Shown piece by piece: positions 1 through 8,247 of a stretch of DNA of 50,142 nucleotides. The notes beneath the pieces were generated by a model that saw only the letters and a program-made list of their open reading frames with translations, was not told where the DNA came from and ran no database searches. Position numbers and translations under genes: made by a program. The DNA is taken from NCBI GenBank assembly GCA_020436935.1, contig JAGQWX010000036.1, forward strand, positions 1-50,142, written 5' to 3'. Each line of letters opens with the position of its first letter. Position 1 is the first letter of the stretch. This DNA is from Saprospiraceae bacterium (lineage in GTDB: Bacteria; Bacteroidota; Bacteroidia; Chitinophagales; Saprospiraceae).

Positions 1-70
1 CATTTGGCTAATGGTTCCCGTTGGCCGGCCCATTGAGGACTTCCACCTCTTAGGTATTGAACATGCATGG

Positions 71-115
71 CACACAAAAAGAGAGCTGATCTTGTTGGTT
101 TACAAGTCAGCTCTC
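71..115 (-). terminator. Rho-independent terminator of the 250-6323 operon
   Basis: The arms GAGAGCTGA (81-89) and TCAGCTCTC (107-115) pair perfectly, as do inner arms CTTGT and ACAAG, with one bulged base and a six-base loop. On the minus strand the hairpin is followed directly by a T5 run (complement of 76-80). It lies about 135 bp beyond the stop of the 1161-aa gene and fits as the end of that operon. The remaining bases of 1-249 hold no convincing gene. Confidence 0.85.
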
Positions 116-249
116 AGGCCAATGATTAATAATCGAAAATTCTTGTTCAGTCTATTTATACCTACCGGATATAGATGTGGCCATTTTCCAGCTGTAAATC
201 CGGATCACCTATGTTCCTGTTGGGTAAACAACGCTGAAATAATCAAAAA

Positions 250-3200
250 TCAACTGTGTTTCTGCCCGGGTACGAATTCATAAATGCCTCCTGCAATTGG
301 CATACAGATGCCATAAACCAGCATCAAACCGTACTGAATCAGACTTTCAATGGCTTTGGCCTTGATATCCGGCGTTATTTCAATGATAAACTCACCCATT
401 CCTCCCAGGTTAAAAGCAAAATTGCCAATAGATTCAGGAATGAGCGATTTGTAGTCGGTATTCCATCTGCTGTGGTTGTCCACTATATTCATTACCACAG
501 GAACATTCCAAACCAAATTGATAAAGCTCTCAATGAAAGCAGATATTTTCCCAAAAACCGGATTGCTTGCAACCGAAATGGGAATATTGACAAAGCCCTT
601 GATGATGCTGATTCCTGTGAGCGCATTGTTCAATTGCTGATACCAATTGTCTGTCATCACATTGATAAAAGTGGCAATGTTTGGAGAGACGTAAGCGACA
701 TTACCAATTCCGGAAATCAGGGCAACCACTTTCTTAAAATTGTCTGGAATAGGAAATGGAGACAGGGCCAGTACCCTTTGGAGTGCAGAGGTTACAATCA
801 AAACCAAACTGCCTCCGAAGGCAAATAAGCCGGTGACAAATCCAAAAATCTTGAGCTTGCTTTCGTCCAAAACTGGTGTATTGGCTGCAGTTGATAATGA
901 AGCTCCTTCGGTCAATGCCATAGCTGATGACGCTCTCAATACAGGTGCACCTCCGGTATAAAATAGTGCCTGCATTTGTTCAAAACTACTCGCTCCAATC
1001 AAGCCTTTTGTGAAAGCATCGTTTTTGTCAAATGGCGCTGCTCCGCTTTGGCCTGCAACACTGGCTGCGATCTTATAAAGAATGGTGGCTGGTATGGCTG
1101 CAACCAGACAAATCAGATCCAAAAATGACAACTGATCGCCGGTGATTTCGTTGTAAAGCCAGGAAATGACCGGAATATTGAGTGGCGCATTCAGCAGTGC
1201 CATTGTACCACTTACGAGGGTGATAAAAACATCGATGGCTGCCAGAATGACGTTTTCGGCTGTCTGGAGCAGTGTGTCAGCTATAATGGCTGCAAATTTT
1301 TTGATTATGTCCGATAATGACAAGGTATCAAATTGATCGATGATGTCGGTCTTGATGGCGTTGTATGCACCTGTCAAAGTATTTTCCTCATTTTGCAACA
1401 AGGTCATCAGATCATTGAAGATATCTGACCCAATGCTTGCAGCTGTAACGTTACCTGACGCCTGGCGGGCATTGCCTTGAAAATGGTGTGCTCCCAAATT
1501 TGCAGGTGCGTCATTCTGACCGGAAAGCTGGTTTTTGGAATTGGTAGTACTTCCCGGTGTCTGATCAAAATCGGGAATTCCTGCCCAGCTGTCAATGCTC
1601 GATTGTATGGATTTGAAAGCATTGGAAATATCAGTTCTGTACTTCTGGAGGTTGTTGATATTGTGCTGCGTAAATTGAATTATGACATTCTTCATTACCC
1701 GATGAGTAGTAATGATATCGCTCCAGCTGAACAAGTACTGTACGAATTTGATGATGTCTTCGACAGCGGTTTTGATCTGGTCAAAGACCCAGATTGCGGC
1801 TTCTACTACTTTCTCTACCACATCAAGTACACATGCAAAAACCTTCCCGGCGATTTCAGCTACAAAATGCCAAATGCCGCTGGCAATGTCTTCAACAACA
1901 CTGATAATGGCTTCGATTCCTGACTCCAGCCATCTGAAGAGGTCGCCTGCATCCACCAAAAAAGCATCCCAACCACTGAGTTGGATTTGTTTTTGTGGTA
2001 CAGTAAGGGCGGCCAATAACACCGGACTACCAGAAGATGGGGCACTCAATTGTGAATAAACTTTTGACAAATTTGCATTTGAAGCTGCAACTGCATTCAG
2101 ATCTTGTGCTGAAGTATTTGGCGCAACCAGAGGTTGTGTAACCGGTGGATTTTTGCCATCATCTATGGTATAGCTTGCATTTTTCAGATCTGTACTGGTG
2201 TTGAGTGCAGCAAGTTTATTGAAAGATTTATCCATCGGATTGTGTGTCACCGGGCTCATGGCAGTTCCGCTGAAATTCAATTTTGTACCATTGAGACTAT
2301 CCACCCACTCCACAATAGTGATGGTTCCAAACTCATCGGTATTGACGTCAATGCCCTGAGGGCTTACCACATAATAAAGATGGTTGATATACACTCCAGT
2401 CCTGGTATCGGAAGTGATGGTTATGCTGGTATTGGGAACCGGTTGATCACTATCATCTGTCACGGTCAGTCTTGTAGTGTAAGATGGATACTTTTGTGTG
2501 TCTGCCTGTTCTACAGAAGGCAAGGTGATGCTCTGTTGCTGCCAGGTGCCATTGGTCGATGATTTGATCAATTTAAAAAGTGTATTGTCTGCTACAGCAA
2601 AAAATGTATTGCTGCTGTCAACTCTGTTGATGTAGGGAGAGAAAAGGTCTACATTACTTACAATTGGCAATGGATAAGACCAAGCTGTGGGATTGGACGT
2701 TTCATTTCCGATCGGGCAGGTCGTATAAAAGATTTGGTTGTCACTATTTATACCCCAGACTATAGTCAATTGGTCATCCTGACTTGCCACTATCGTCTTC
2801 GCACCTTTAAAGATGGGATTTTGGAACAATAAAACTGCAGTCGCTCCATCGTTTTGGTTGGAAGAAGCAAAATAATACAATCCTCCATTGCTACAAACAT
2901 AAAGGTCGGTCGACATGTCCGGCTTTCTGCATGATGCCATGGCCTCTCCGACCAGGCCTCCGGGCAATTGGAGTCGCGCTGGACTTGCGGGTATTGCAGG
3001 ATTGAAGACATTATACAAGGGCTGAAAAGTGAGTTGCCCGTTTCCTACCACCTGTCCTAGGGTGTAGAGCCCGTCAATGGTTGGTTGATGAGGACTATTG
3101 GTCAGATACTGCCTACCCAGACAACTGGAGTAAGTATCTGCTTCGAGATCAATCGTGACATCATGCACCTGCCAGACCGGAGTGGATGTCGGACTGATAT

Positions 3201-3735
3201 AATACCTTGATATCAGCTTTTCTGCACTTGCTGGATCTCTCAGGATGTCTGCAACGATGTACTGCGTATTGTTTTTGGTTTCGCTCATGAAAACTCCTGC
3301 AATGGTCACCGGCTTTGTAGGATTGTCAAAAGGATACTGGGTCCATTTAGGGTTGTCCAGCCATGAAGTATCAGTGGAAGAATTGCCCAGACACAGAAAG
3401 AGTGTATCACTGGTTCCATTGTTGACCACGAGCGCCATTCCTATGGTTCCATCGACAACGTTTTGATCTACATCGAAGGTTTTGCAGGTAACATTTTGAA
3501 GCCCCGGGAAACTTTTTGAAATGATAGCCGTGCTCAGGTCGGTTTTTTGCCACCCTGTATCGTGGCCGATGCTTTCCTGGGTAACATAAAATGCATTATC
3601 TGTTCCAATAGAAAAAAGTAGCGAGTTTCCTGAATCGGTTTGGAGCGCCTCGAATTTTTTTTCGGGCGACATAATGGCCGTTTGTTTATAGTTCTGCATC
3701 ATTTCTGACGAGACACCTATTTTTAAATTTGTCAT
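250..3735 (-). CDS. 1161-aa protein: beta-propeller-like N-terminus, Ig-like domain, hydrophobic helical C-terminus
   Basis: I do not recognise a named family. There is no signal peptide. Residues about 20-410 are beta-rich, with repeated short blade-like segments such as GTDNAFYVTQ, STDLYVCSNGGLYYF and SDNQIFYT, suggesting a lectin- or tectonin-like propeller. Residues about 415-495 look like an Ig-like sandwich. Residues 595-720 form long amphipathic helices rich in W, I and V. The C-terminal third contains hydrophobic stretches near 822-848, 870-895, 962-990 and 1128-1155. A soluble binding head followed by membrane-active helices resembles pore-forming toxins, but that is inference. The gene is last of three co-directional genes, 43 bp after the TULIP-like gene, and ends in a strong terminator. 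Alternatives are a cytosolic scaffold or a membrane-remodelling protein. Confidence 0.85.
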   Translation of the reverse strand: MTNLKIGVSSEMMQNYKQTAIMSPEKKFEALQTDSGNSLLFSIGTDNAFYVTQESIGHDTGWQKTDLSTAIISKSFPGLQNVTCKTFDVDQNVVDGTIGMALVVNNGTSDTLFLCLGNSSTDTSWLDNPKWTQYPFDNPTKPVTIAGVFMSETKNNTQYIVADILRDPASAEKLISRYYISPTSTPVWQVHDVTIDLEADTYSSCLGRQYLTNSPHQPTIDGLYTLGQVVGNGQLTFQPLYNVFNPAIPASPARLQLPGGLVGEAMASCRKPDMSTDLYVCSNGGLYYFASSNQNDGATAVLLFQNPIFKGAKTIVASQDDQLTIVWGINSDNQIFYTTCPIGNETSNPTAWSYPLPIVSNVDLFSPYINRVDSSNTFFAVADNTLFKLIKSSTNGTWQQQSITLPSVEQADTQKYPSYTTRLTVTDDSDQPVPNTSITITSDTRTGVYINHLYYVVSPQGIDVNTDEFGTITIVEWVDSLNGTKLNFSGTAMSPVTHNPMDKSFNKLAALNTSTDLKNASYTIDDGKNPPVTQPLVAPNTSAQDLNAVAASNANLSKVYSQLSAPSSGSPVLLAALTVPQKQIQLSGWDAFLVDAGDLFRWLESGIEAIISVVEDIASGIWHFVAEIAGKVFACVLDVVEKVVEAAIWVFDQIKTAVEDIIKFVQYLFSWSDIITTHRVMKNVIIQFTQHNINNLQKYRTDISNAFKSIQSSIDSWAGIPDFDQTPGSTTNSKNQLSGQNDAPANLGAHHFQGNARQASGNVTAASIGSDIFNDLMTLLQNEENTLTGAYNAIKTDIIDQFDTLSLSDIIKKFAAIIADTLLQTAENVILAAIDVFITLVSGTMALLNAPLNIPVISWLYNEITGDQLSFLDLICLVAAIPATILYKIAASVAGQSGAAPFDKNDAFTKGLIGASSFEQMQALFYTGGAPVLRASSAMALTEGASLSTAANTPVLDESKLKIFGFVTGLFAFGGSLVLIVTSALQRVLALSPFPIPDNFKKVVALISGIGNVAYVSPNIATFINVMTDNWYQQLNNALTGISIIKGFVNIPISVASNPVFGKISAFIESFINLVWNVPVVMNIVDNHSRWNTDYKSLIPESIGNFAFNLGGMGEFIIEITPDIKAKAIESLIQYGLMLVYGICMPIAGGIYEFVPGQKHS

Positions 3736-3778
3736 TGCTATAATTTAATACAGTGTTGAAAAAATGAATGGTTGAATA

Positions 3779-5467
3779 TCAGCTAGCAGTCTGTGCATAA
3801 GTGATGTGAGAAATCATGTCCTGATAATCAGAAAATACTACATCTTTAAATGCGAATGTTTTACCTCCCGGGAATACGAACTGCTGAGCGACGTTGACTG
3901 GGATGCCTTGAAATGAGGTTCCGATAAAATCCCGAACCCACTGATCTACTGTTGCATCGAGGCTGTTGAGCCCTGTAAATAAATTTATAAACCAATTGGC
4001 TTCAGGCATTTTTTCTGAATTGTCTGAAACAGCTGTAGATTTTACTGCTGTAAGACCTCCAGATTGATCAACGGCAAGTGTATATGTATCAGTTATGGTT
4101 TTATTTACTGGTTTCCAGCTTTCACTTGATGCAAGTGATCTTACGTAAATGTAGTAATACAAAGTCTGTGTAATGATAATGGTATTATTGACAAATGAAA
4201 CATCAACATTGAATGTGGTTGAAAGTGTCGATTTGCCCATATCCCCATTAAGTCCGGCTTGGTCGGATGCGCTGCTACTAAATGAAAAACTTAATACCTT
4301 AGGGCCTGTTGACGGCCTTGATATCTGTGGGTTTTGTCCAGGCGTCGAACCCCATTGGAAATTTACAGTTGCATCAAATGTCCCAGATAGCCATACGCGA
4401 ACGCTTGGTGTATAGCAATTTGCTCTTACGTAAGGCAGAAGTTGATTTTGAAAGTATGTTGCAAACGTATTTCTATTGATCGACACTACTCCGTCGAAAC
4501 TGGCTTCTTCGGATTGTTCCACCCAATTCCACGTAAATGGAACCGCAGGTGGCAAGGTATTGCCGTTGACAGCACACAGGTAATTGAGTGAACTCAATTG
4601 ACTGCCAGGTACTTGCGCAGCAGTTGCCGGATTGACGTATGAGCTTGCTTCAAGATTCATATTGGTGAGTGTCAATGAAGAAGGTGATATGTTGCTGGAC
4701 ACATTTTTGACTACGGCATAGTTTAGCACTGGTTGTGCAGTTTGTTTCATAGCATTGAAATATGCCCCAACAAATACCTGATTGAGCAGATTGTATGTAG
4801 GGGTGCCGGGATCTATGCCTGTAATGGTGGGAGTCGACTGAAGTGCTGCATTGTCCAGATCAAAAATCAATTGTTGGATGCTGAATGCATTGGGTCCAAA
4901 ATTGTCCAATTGTGCTTTCACTGCCGGGGGCAGATTGTTGTTGTTGATGATGTTTTGTAACCGCACACTGGAAGTGAACAACCACGGTGCATTGTCTGGC
5001 TGTGAGAAATTGTCAAAACTGGTCATTCCCTGCCTTGAAAACATAGCCGAAACTACTTTGAACTCTGAACACATCAGGTTGAAAATTACGGTCTGGCTCC
5101 CCGTCTGTAGGGATATAATATTAGGAATTTGTCCAGGAGAAACTCCGCCCGGAACCCCAATGGCTGCTTCAAAGGCAAACCAAAACTGGCTACCGTTGAT
5201 GTTTTTAATATCCTGACTTTCAGGATCACCCGTTTTCCAGCTCGGTACATTCAAGGGGTCAGTACCATTGGTTTGTTGCATCAGCTCCGCATAGGTTACG
5301 GCTACCGGGTTGCCATTCGCATCCTGGTTCCAATACATCTTCACCACGGGGAATTGAGTATTGTACAAATACTCTTTCATTGTAGCATTGATGCTTTCCT
5401 GGGTCGTTGCAACTACAAAATCATAGCCATAATGGGCATCTGATAAATTTGAATTTTTTGCGCTCAT
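3779..5467 (-). CDS. TULIP/P47-OrfX-like lipid-binding protein
   Basis: 562 aa with no signal peptide or membrane segment. The N-terminus has the pattern YGYDFVVATTQESIN, and the C-terminus has FVFPGGKTFAFKDVVFSD followed by ITY. Both resemble the start and end of Clostridium P47/OrfX proteins, whose TULIP fold (elongated beta-sandwich tubes) binds lipids. The middle is beta-rich with long alternating hydrophobic strands, consistent with that fold. P47 and OrfX are best known from gene clusters beside botulinum-type neurotoxins, where their role is not settled. Here it is the middle gene of a three-gene operon, 43 bp before the 1161-aa gene and 139 bp after the membrane-protein gene. Family assignment rests on these two end motifs read by eye and would need a profile search. 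Confidence 0.6.
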   Translation of the reverse strand: MSAKNSNLSDAHYGYDFVVATTQESINATMKEYLYNTQFPVVKMYWNQDANGNPVAVTYAELMQQTNGTDPLNVPSWKTGDPESQDIKNINGSQFWFAFEAAIGVPGGVSPGQIPNIISLQTGSQTVIFNLMCSEFKVVSAMFSRQGMTSFDNFSQPDNAPWLFTSSVRLQNIINNNNLPPAVKAQLDNFGPNAFSIQQLIFDLDNAALQSTPTITGIDPGTPTYNLLNQVFVGAYFNAMKQTAQPVLNYAVVKNVSSNISPSSLTLTNMNLEASSYVNPATAAQVPGSQLSSLNYLCAVNGNTLPPAVPFTWNWVEQSEEASFDGVVSINRNTFATYFQNQLLPYVRANCYTPSVRVWLSGTFDATVNFQWGSTPGQNPQISRPSTGPKVLSFSFSSSASDQAGLNGDMGKSTLSTTFNVDVSFVNNTIIITQTLYYYIYVRSLASSESWKPVNKTITDTYTLAVDQSGGLTAVKSTAVSDNSEKMPEANWFINLFTGLNSLDATVDQWVRDFIGTSFQGIPVNVAQQFVFPGGKTFAFKDVVFSDYQDMISHITYAQTAS

Positions 5468-5606
5468 AAAACTGTTTTTTTTTGATTAATTACCTACTCG
5501 TAAGGCTTTTCGGATACGCCTCGATTTTGTGTGGTTTCGAATCCACAGATGATTATATTTTTAGAAATTCAGTGATAGAACCAAAAAGGTTTTGGATCAA
5601 AGAGAA

Positions 5607-6323
5607 TCAGCCGTTGATGTTAAAAATCGATTTTAATTTTTCGACCAGGCCTTGTAACAATGAGAAAATGGCGTCTGAAGCAAAGCCTCCCAAAAGAGAA
5701 AGGCTCATTTTATTGACTTCTATGTTTTCATCTACCACATGTGCCGGCAGAGAGAGCATTTCACTCAATAGAAATCCGGCAATCATGCCCATGATCATTG
5801 TTCCAAAAAATTCCAGATTATCTACGGGAAGCAAGGTGACGCTCCTGATTTTATCACTGATTGTTTTCAATTGGTAAAATATGGCACCTAGAAGCGCTGC
5901 CGAACAAATGAAAATCAAATTGACCAATAGCTGCCAGCCTGATGAGGTGAGCAGACTTTTTGAAAGGTTTTCACTATTGACTTCAGGCAAAAGACTGGTT
6001 GCAATCAAAACAGCGAAAGTGATCAATCCAAAAATCAGGCATTTGGAGAAAAGAGGCACTCTCCATAGTTGCTTAATGCCTTTTGAATCAGGCGAATATT
6101 GTGAACCAACATAGGATATCGCATCGGGTGTAGCAGGACTGATCAATGTCCTCAGGTCATTGTACTGTTTGACCAATAAGGAAACATCCTGAGTGTTTTC
6201 AAAGGAAAAACTGGTATCTGCCGGTAAACTCAATCCACGCTGAATGACATAATCCAGCATGATATTGATTTCCTGGGAAAGATTCTGGGGACTGATAACG
6301 GTGCCATTGTTTTGATCTGACAT
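5607..6323 (-). CDS. small multi-pass membrane protein, first gene of the TULIP cassette
   Basis: 238 aa of unknown family. The N-terminal 85 residues are soluble and partly helical. Hydrophobic segments follow near 88-112, 130-152 and 172-190, with a weaker one near 205-225, and the protein ends in an amphipathic helix (LLQGLVEKLKSIF). A cytoplasmic N-terminus with three or four membrane helices is likely. It opens the operon that continues with the TULIP-like and 1161-aa genes and may anchor one of them at the inner membrane; that is inference from order only. The ATG at 6321-6323 is the natural start. No transport or enzyme motif is visible. Confidence 0.75.
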   Translation of the reverse strand: MSDQNNGTVISPQNLSQEINIMLDYVIQRGLSLPADTSFSFENTQDVSLLVKQYNDLRTLISPATPDAISYVGSQYSPDSKGIKQLWRVPLFSKCLIFGLITFAVLIATSLLPEVNSENLSKSLLTSSGWQLLVNLIFICSAALLGAIFYQLKTISDKIRSVTLLPVDNLEFFGTMIMGMIAGFLLSEMLSLPAHVVDENIEVNKMSLSLLGGFASDAIFSLLQGLVEKLKSIFNING

Positions 6324-6560
6324 GATACTATATATTGAGGTTAATTGATGATGTAAAGTTCCATTTGCAACCTCTCTATTCCAAGCGTACTTCTACGCCA
6401 AATGCAGTGCGTAGTATTACCTGAATTTTTTTTATGTATCCATGTAATCTCTTTGATTATCCTACAGATCAATGGAGAACTCTGAAAATTAAGAAGTATA
6501 GAGCAACTAATTCTCAGCAATTCTTGCGGACAAGTTATTTTCTCTATAATTTCACAACCC

Positions 6561-8003
6561 ATGACAAACACTGCCAACAAATCCTCTATCATTGGCCTCA
6601 TTCTGGGTCCTATTTTGTTTTTGATCACTTTATTGTTTTATAAACCTGAAGGCTTGTCACCACAAGGAGTCGGGATTCTCGCAACGGCGATTTGGATGGC
6701 TGTTTGGTGGGTCACTGAAGCCATACCCATTGCAGTCACGGCCCTGATGCCTATAGTTTTATTTCCGCTTACCGGGGGGCTCAACCTTGAAGCTACAACG
6801 GCACCTTACGGGCACAAGTTTGTTTTCCTTTATTTGGGTGGTTTTTTGGTTGCCATTGCTATTGAAAGATGGAATCTGCACAAAAGGATAGCTCTGACCA
6901 TCATCAATGCAATTGGAACGGATGTAAGAAAAATATTGCTTGGGTTTATGTTGGCCACTGCATTTTTATCGATGTGGATTTCAAATACTGCAACAGCGGT
7001 AATGATGTTGCCCATTGCCCTGGCCATTGTCAATCAGATGAAGGATGATCCCAGAACCAAAGAAGACGAACACTCCAGATTTGCAAAATCAATGATGCTG
7101 GCCATTGCCTACAGTGCATCCATAGGTGGTATTGCAACACTGATTGGCACGCCGCCCAATCTTGTTTTGAGTGGGGTGGTAAAAGAATTGTACGGCTATG
7201 AAATTACCTTTACAGAATGGCTCAAGTATGGTTTGCCAATCGCTATACTGTTGTTCATTCTTTGTTACTTCTATCTGACAAGGATTGCTTATAAATTTGA
7301 AGACATCAAATTTCCGGCCGGTGCCGAGGAAATAAAATCGATGCTGAAAGGTTTGGGAAAAATGGGTATTGAGGAAAAGAGAGTGCTCACGCTATTCATC
7401 ATTACGGCATTATTATGGATTTTCAGAGCATTCCTGACACCTGTTTTGCCCGCACTAGATGATACCATCATTGCTATCATTGCGGGCCTTGCATTATTTA
7501 TTTTACCGGCAGGCCCAAAGCACAAAGGAGAAAAATTGCTCAATTGGGAGGACAGTCAAAAAATTCCCTGGGGCATCATTTTACTTTTTGGTGGTGGAAT
7601 GACTTTGGCGGAAGGGTTTAAGACCAGCGGGCTTGCGGAGTTTATTGGCAAAGGATTATCAGGCTTTGACACTGTACCATTTTTCATTTTGGTATTGGTG
7701 ACCATCACCCTCGTCAATTTCCTGACTGAAATCACTTCCAATCTGGCAACCACAGCAATGATTTTGCCAATTCTTGCTTCTGTGTCCGATGCGCTGGGTC
7801 ATCACCCGTATTTGCTCATGATACCAGCCACGATAGCTGCATCATGTGCATTTATGCTACCGGTGGCTACTCCTCCCAATGCTGTGGTCTTCAGCTCCGG
7901 CCATTTGCGAATTCCTGACATGATCAAAGCTGGATTGTTTATGAACATAGCTTCCATCATTCTTCTGTTCATCTACATATATCTCATCAAAACTCCGGCT
8001 TAA
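6561..8003 (+). CDS. DASS/SLC13 family sodium:anion symporter
   Basis: 480 aa, typical length for the divalent anion:sodium symporter family, which imports dicarboxylates (succinate, fumarate, malate) or sulfate across the inner membrane. The protein is almost entirely hydrophobic helices. Two inverted-repeat signature segments are present: SNTATAVMMLP near residue 141 and TSNLATTAMILP near 393, which in the family hold the sodium and substrate carboxylates. Each is followed by a proline-rich TPPN motif (GTPPN and ATPPNAV). The substrate cannot be settled from sequence, but resemblance to SdcS-type dicarboxylate carriers is strongest. The gene is monocistronic and divergent from the TULIP operon across a 237-bp gap in which I see no clear promoter. 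Confidence 0.88.
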   Translation: MTNTANKSSIIGLILGPILFLITLLFYKPEGLSPQGVGILATAIWMAVWWVTEAIPIAVTALMPIVLFPLTGGLNLEATTAPYGHKFVFLYLGGFLVAIAIERWNLHKRIALTIINAIGTDVRKILLGFMLATAFLSMWISNTATAVMMLPIALAIVNQMKDDPRTKEDEHSRFAKSMMLAIAYSASIGGIATLIGTPPNLVLSGVVKELYGYEITFTEWLKYGLPIAILLFILCYFYLTRIAYKFEDIKFPAGAEEIKSMLKGLGKMGIEEKRVLTLFIITALLWIFRAFLTPVLPALDDTIIAIIAGLALFILPAGPKHKGEKLLNWEDSQKIPWGIILLFGGGMTLAEGFKTSGLAEFIGKGLSGFDTVPFFILVLVTITLVNFLTEITSNLATTAMILPILASVSDALGHHPYLLMIPATIAASCAFMLPVATPPNAVVFSSGHLRIPDMIKAGLFMNIASIILLFIYIYLIKTPA

Positions 8004-8013
8004 CTCGCCGGGG
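7993..8013 (+). terminator. weak hairpin at the end of the DASS gene
   Basis: CTCCGGC and GCCGGGG pair over seven positions (one G-T wobble) around a seven-base loop that contains the DASS stop codon, followed by CTTTAAA. The T run is short, so it is a weak terminator candidate. Confidence 0.3.
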
Positions 8014-8118
8014 CTTTAAACGGATAAAGGGCCAGATACTTTTATCCAACCCTTTATCTAAACAGTATCCAAAAAATTATTTACTAAGTGCAATTAGTAT
8101 GAGTTACCTGATTTAAGT

Positions 8119-8142
8119 GGGGCTAAATCTCACTTTAGCCCC
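8119..8142. other. 9-bp perfect hairpin in an intergenic gap
   Basis: GGGGCTAAA (8119-8127) and TTTAGCCCC (8134-8142) pair perfectly around a six-base loop. It sits between the convergent DASS and T9SS-cargo genes. There is no T run on either side, so it may be a transcript-end stabilising hairpin shared by both genes. The rest of 8004-8247 is featureless and AT-rich. Confidence 0.4.
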
Positions 8143-8247
8143 TGTAAAGCAGTTCATGCATCCAAAATGTAACTGCCTTTTTATTTTTCATTTAGAAATA
8201 TGTTTTTCGCTTTTTGATTTTTAAAAACTGTATTCATTATTCGGCAT

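Noticed and set aside
11-283. 90-codon open stretch at the left edge
   Set aside because: It spans the strong terminator of the minus-strand operon, has no recognisable protein pattern and overlaps the end of the 1161-aa gene.
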